Assembly (NCBI GenBank): GCA_023253235.1
Contig: JALRHE010000260.1
Span: 1 to 6,899, forward strand
DNA: 6,899 nt
Direction of reading: 5' to 3'
Origin: Steroidobacteraceae bacterium
GTDB taxonomy: Bacteria; Pseudomonadota; Gammaproteobacteria; Steroidobacterales; Steroidobacteraceae
Part shown: positions 6,384 through 6,899 of the stretch, one piece after another
How the letters are laid out: each line of letters starts with the position of its first letter
Numbering within the stretch: position 1 is the stretch's first letter
Notes under the pieces: model-generated
Told to the model about the DNA's origin: nothing
Database searches by the model: none
What the model saw: the letters and a program-made list of their open reading frames with translations, nothing else
Translations under genes and position numbers: made by a program

Positions 6384-6770
6384 TTAGCTCGCGGCGGCGA
6401 ATCGATCCGCCCGGGCTTCTCCCCAACAACTGCGAAATGGCTCCGGCAGCGCATCGGCGCGCGCGTCAACGGTTGCCAAACAGCCGGCTGGCAAGGTGTC
6501 GATCGAACGAGCGAACGACACCGCGCGACCATCGCCATCGCGCGTCATCAGATGACCCGGTCGCACCTGCGAAGGATGCGTGAGGCCAGCAGCACCGATC
6601 ATCTCGGCCAAGGCCGCGACGGTTTGGTTGTGGAAGTTAGCCACGCGAGTGGCTTTATCCGGCACCACAAGCGCTCGCTGACGAACCGGATCCTGCGTCG
6701 CCACGCCCGTCGGACATTCGTCGGTGTGGCAGGACAACGATTGCAGACATCCCAAGGCGAACATGAAGCC
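6384..6770 (-). CDS. FMN-dependent glutamate-synthase-like protein, truncated C-terminal fragment
   Basis: This is the C-terminal piece (about 128 residues) of a GltB-like, FMN-binding glutamate synthase family protein. The family joins an FMN barrel to a [3Fe-4S] cluster. The fragment starts in GFMFALGC and carries the cluster motif Cys-x5-Cys-x4-Cys (residues 9, 15 and 20 when counted from a TTG at 6773), followed by PTGVATQDP, ALVVPDKATRVANFHNQTV and AAGLTHPSQVRP. The stop is the TAA at 6386-6384. Everything upstream, expected to be some 400 residues with the FMN barrel, is missing. In-frame reading past 6770 gives unrelated codons and then a TGA at 6785-6783. The TTG at 6773 is therefore not a credible start. 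The cause is either a real insertion or rearrangement in this genome or a mis-joined assembly. If the structure is real, the fragment is a pseudogene. Confidence 0.85.
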   Translation of the reverse strand, partial: GFMFALGCLQSLSCHTDECPTGVATQDPVRQRALVVPDKATRVANFHNQTVAALAEMIGAAGLTHPSQVRPGHLMTRDGDGRAVSFARSIDTLPAGCLATVDARADALPEPFRSCWGEARADRFAAAS

Positions 6771-6899
6771 CAAGTATTGTATTCATGTCATTTGAAAATA
6801 AACTACCTTTGTTGCTAATTGTTCCTAAGAAAATAGCCCCGCCTGTTGAAAAACCAATTTCAATTTTACGCTTGAATGAATTCTCGATTTTTTGAAATG
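6771..6899. other. AT-rich segment of foreign composition
   Basis: By count, 40 of 129 bases are G or C (31%), against about 60% to the left. The change is abrupt and falls exactly where glutamate-synthase homology ends. No transposase, terminal repeat or target duplication is visible in this short piece, and the window ends inside it. It could be the edge of a horizontally acquired or mobile element, or a chimeric contig end. Confidence 0.8.
6772..6897 (-). CDS. Possible partial coding frame in the AT-rich segment
   Basis: On the minus strand 42 codons are open from the window edge to the junction. They read partly KIEIGFSTGGAIFLGTISNK and then GSLFSNDMNTIL. The alternation of polar and hydrophobic residues and the glycines resemble beta-strands of an outer-membrane barrel. 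The A/T-rich third positions (11 of 42 are G or C) resemble Bacteroidota genes, but this is a resemblance only. A competing plus-strand frame (ATG at 6785 to TGA at 6895, 36 residues) is also open. No function is assigned. Confidence 0.3.

Noticed and set aside
6032..6538. A 168-codon minus-strand frame across apt and the next gene
   Set aside because: It is antisense to most of apt and out of frame with the glutamate-synthase-like fragment. Its arginine-rich composition is that of a shadow frame.
6771..6899. An insertion-sequence end at the AT-rich junction
   Set aside because: No terminal inverted repeat, target duplication or transposase motif can be seen in the available 129 bases, so a mobile element cannot be claimed.

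Overview
The window is GC-rich (about 60% by eye) and densely coding. It looks like chromosome of a gammaproteobacterium, most likely from the Xanthomonadales/Lysobacterales side. Pointers are a large Oar-type TonB-dependent receptor with an N-terminal carboxypeptidase-regulatory-like domain, a gammaproteobacterial-type thymidine kinase tail, and exported phosphoesterases. The assignment is inference; no rRNA or other taxonomic marker is present.

Layout, left to right. Positions 1-288 are the C-terminal half of thymidine kinase (tdk). Positions 289-436 are a control region with three consecutive perfect inverted repeats and a possible -10 element. Positions 437-3646 hold the 1069-residue Oar-like outer-membrane receptor, followed by a textbook intrinsic terminator at 3672-3703. 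An exported endonuclease/exonuclease/phosphatase-fold protein (GTG start at 3732, stop at 4955) starts 28 bp after the terminator. It overlaps tail to tail by 34 bp with a minus-strand exported HAD acid phosphatase of the class B/e(P4) 5'-nucleotidase type (5827-4922). Head to head with that gene, 14-29 bp away, is apt (adenine phosphoribosyltransferase, ending at 6381). Two bases beyond apt lies the end of a minus-strand FMN-dependent glutamate-synthase-like gene (6384-6770). This gene is cut off immediately upstream of its [3Fe-4S] cysteine motif by an abrupt change to about 31% GC DNA (6771-6899).

Functional theme (inference): several genes fit nucleotide and phosphate scavenging. Outer phosphoesterases would release nucleosides, bases and phosphate, thymidine kinase and Apt would recapture nucleoside and base inside the cell, and the receptor could import an unknown substrate. 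The genes are not one operon, so the link is only contextual.

No wholly new system is evident. The points most worth a second look are the palindrome array before the receptor, the composition break that truncates the glutamate-synthase-like gene, the receptor terminator that leaves no room for a separate promoter for the next gene, and the very tight divergent and convergent junctions. No tRNA, rRNA, CRISPR array or recognisable transposase was seen.
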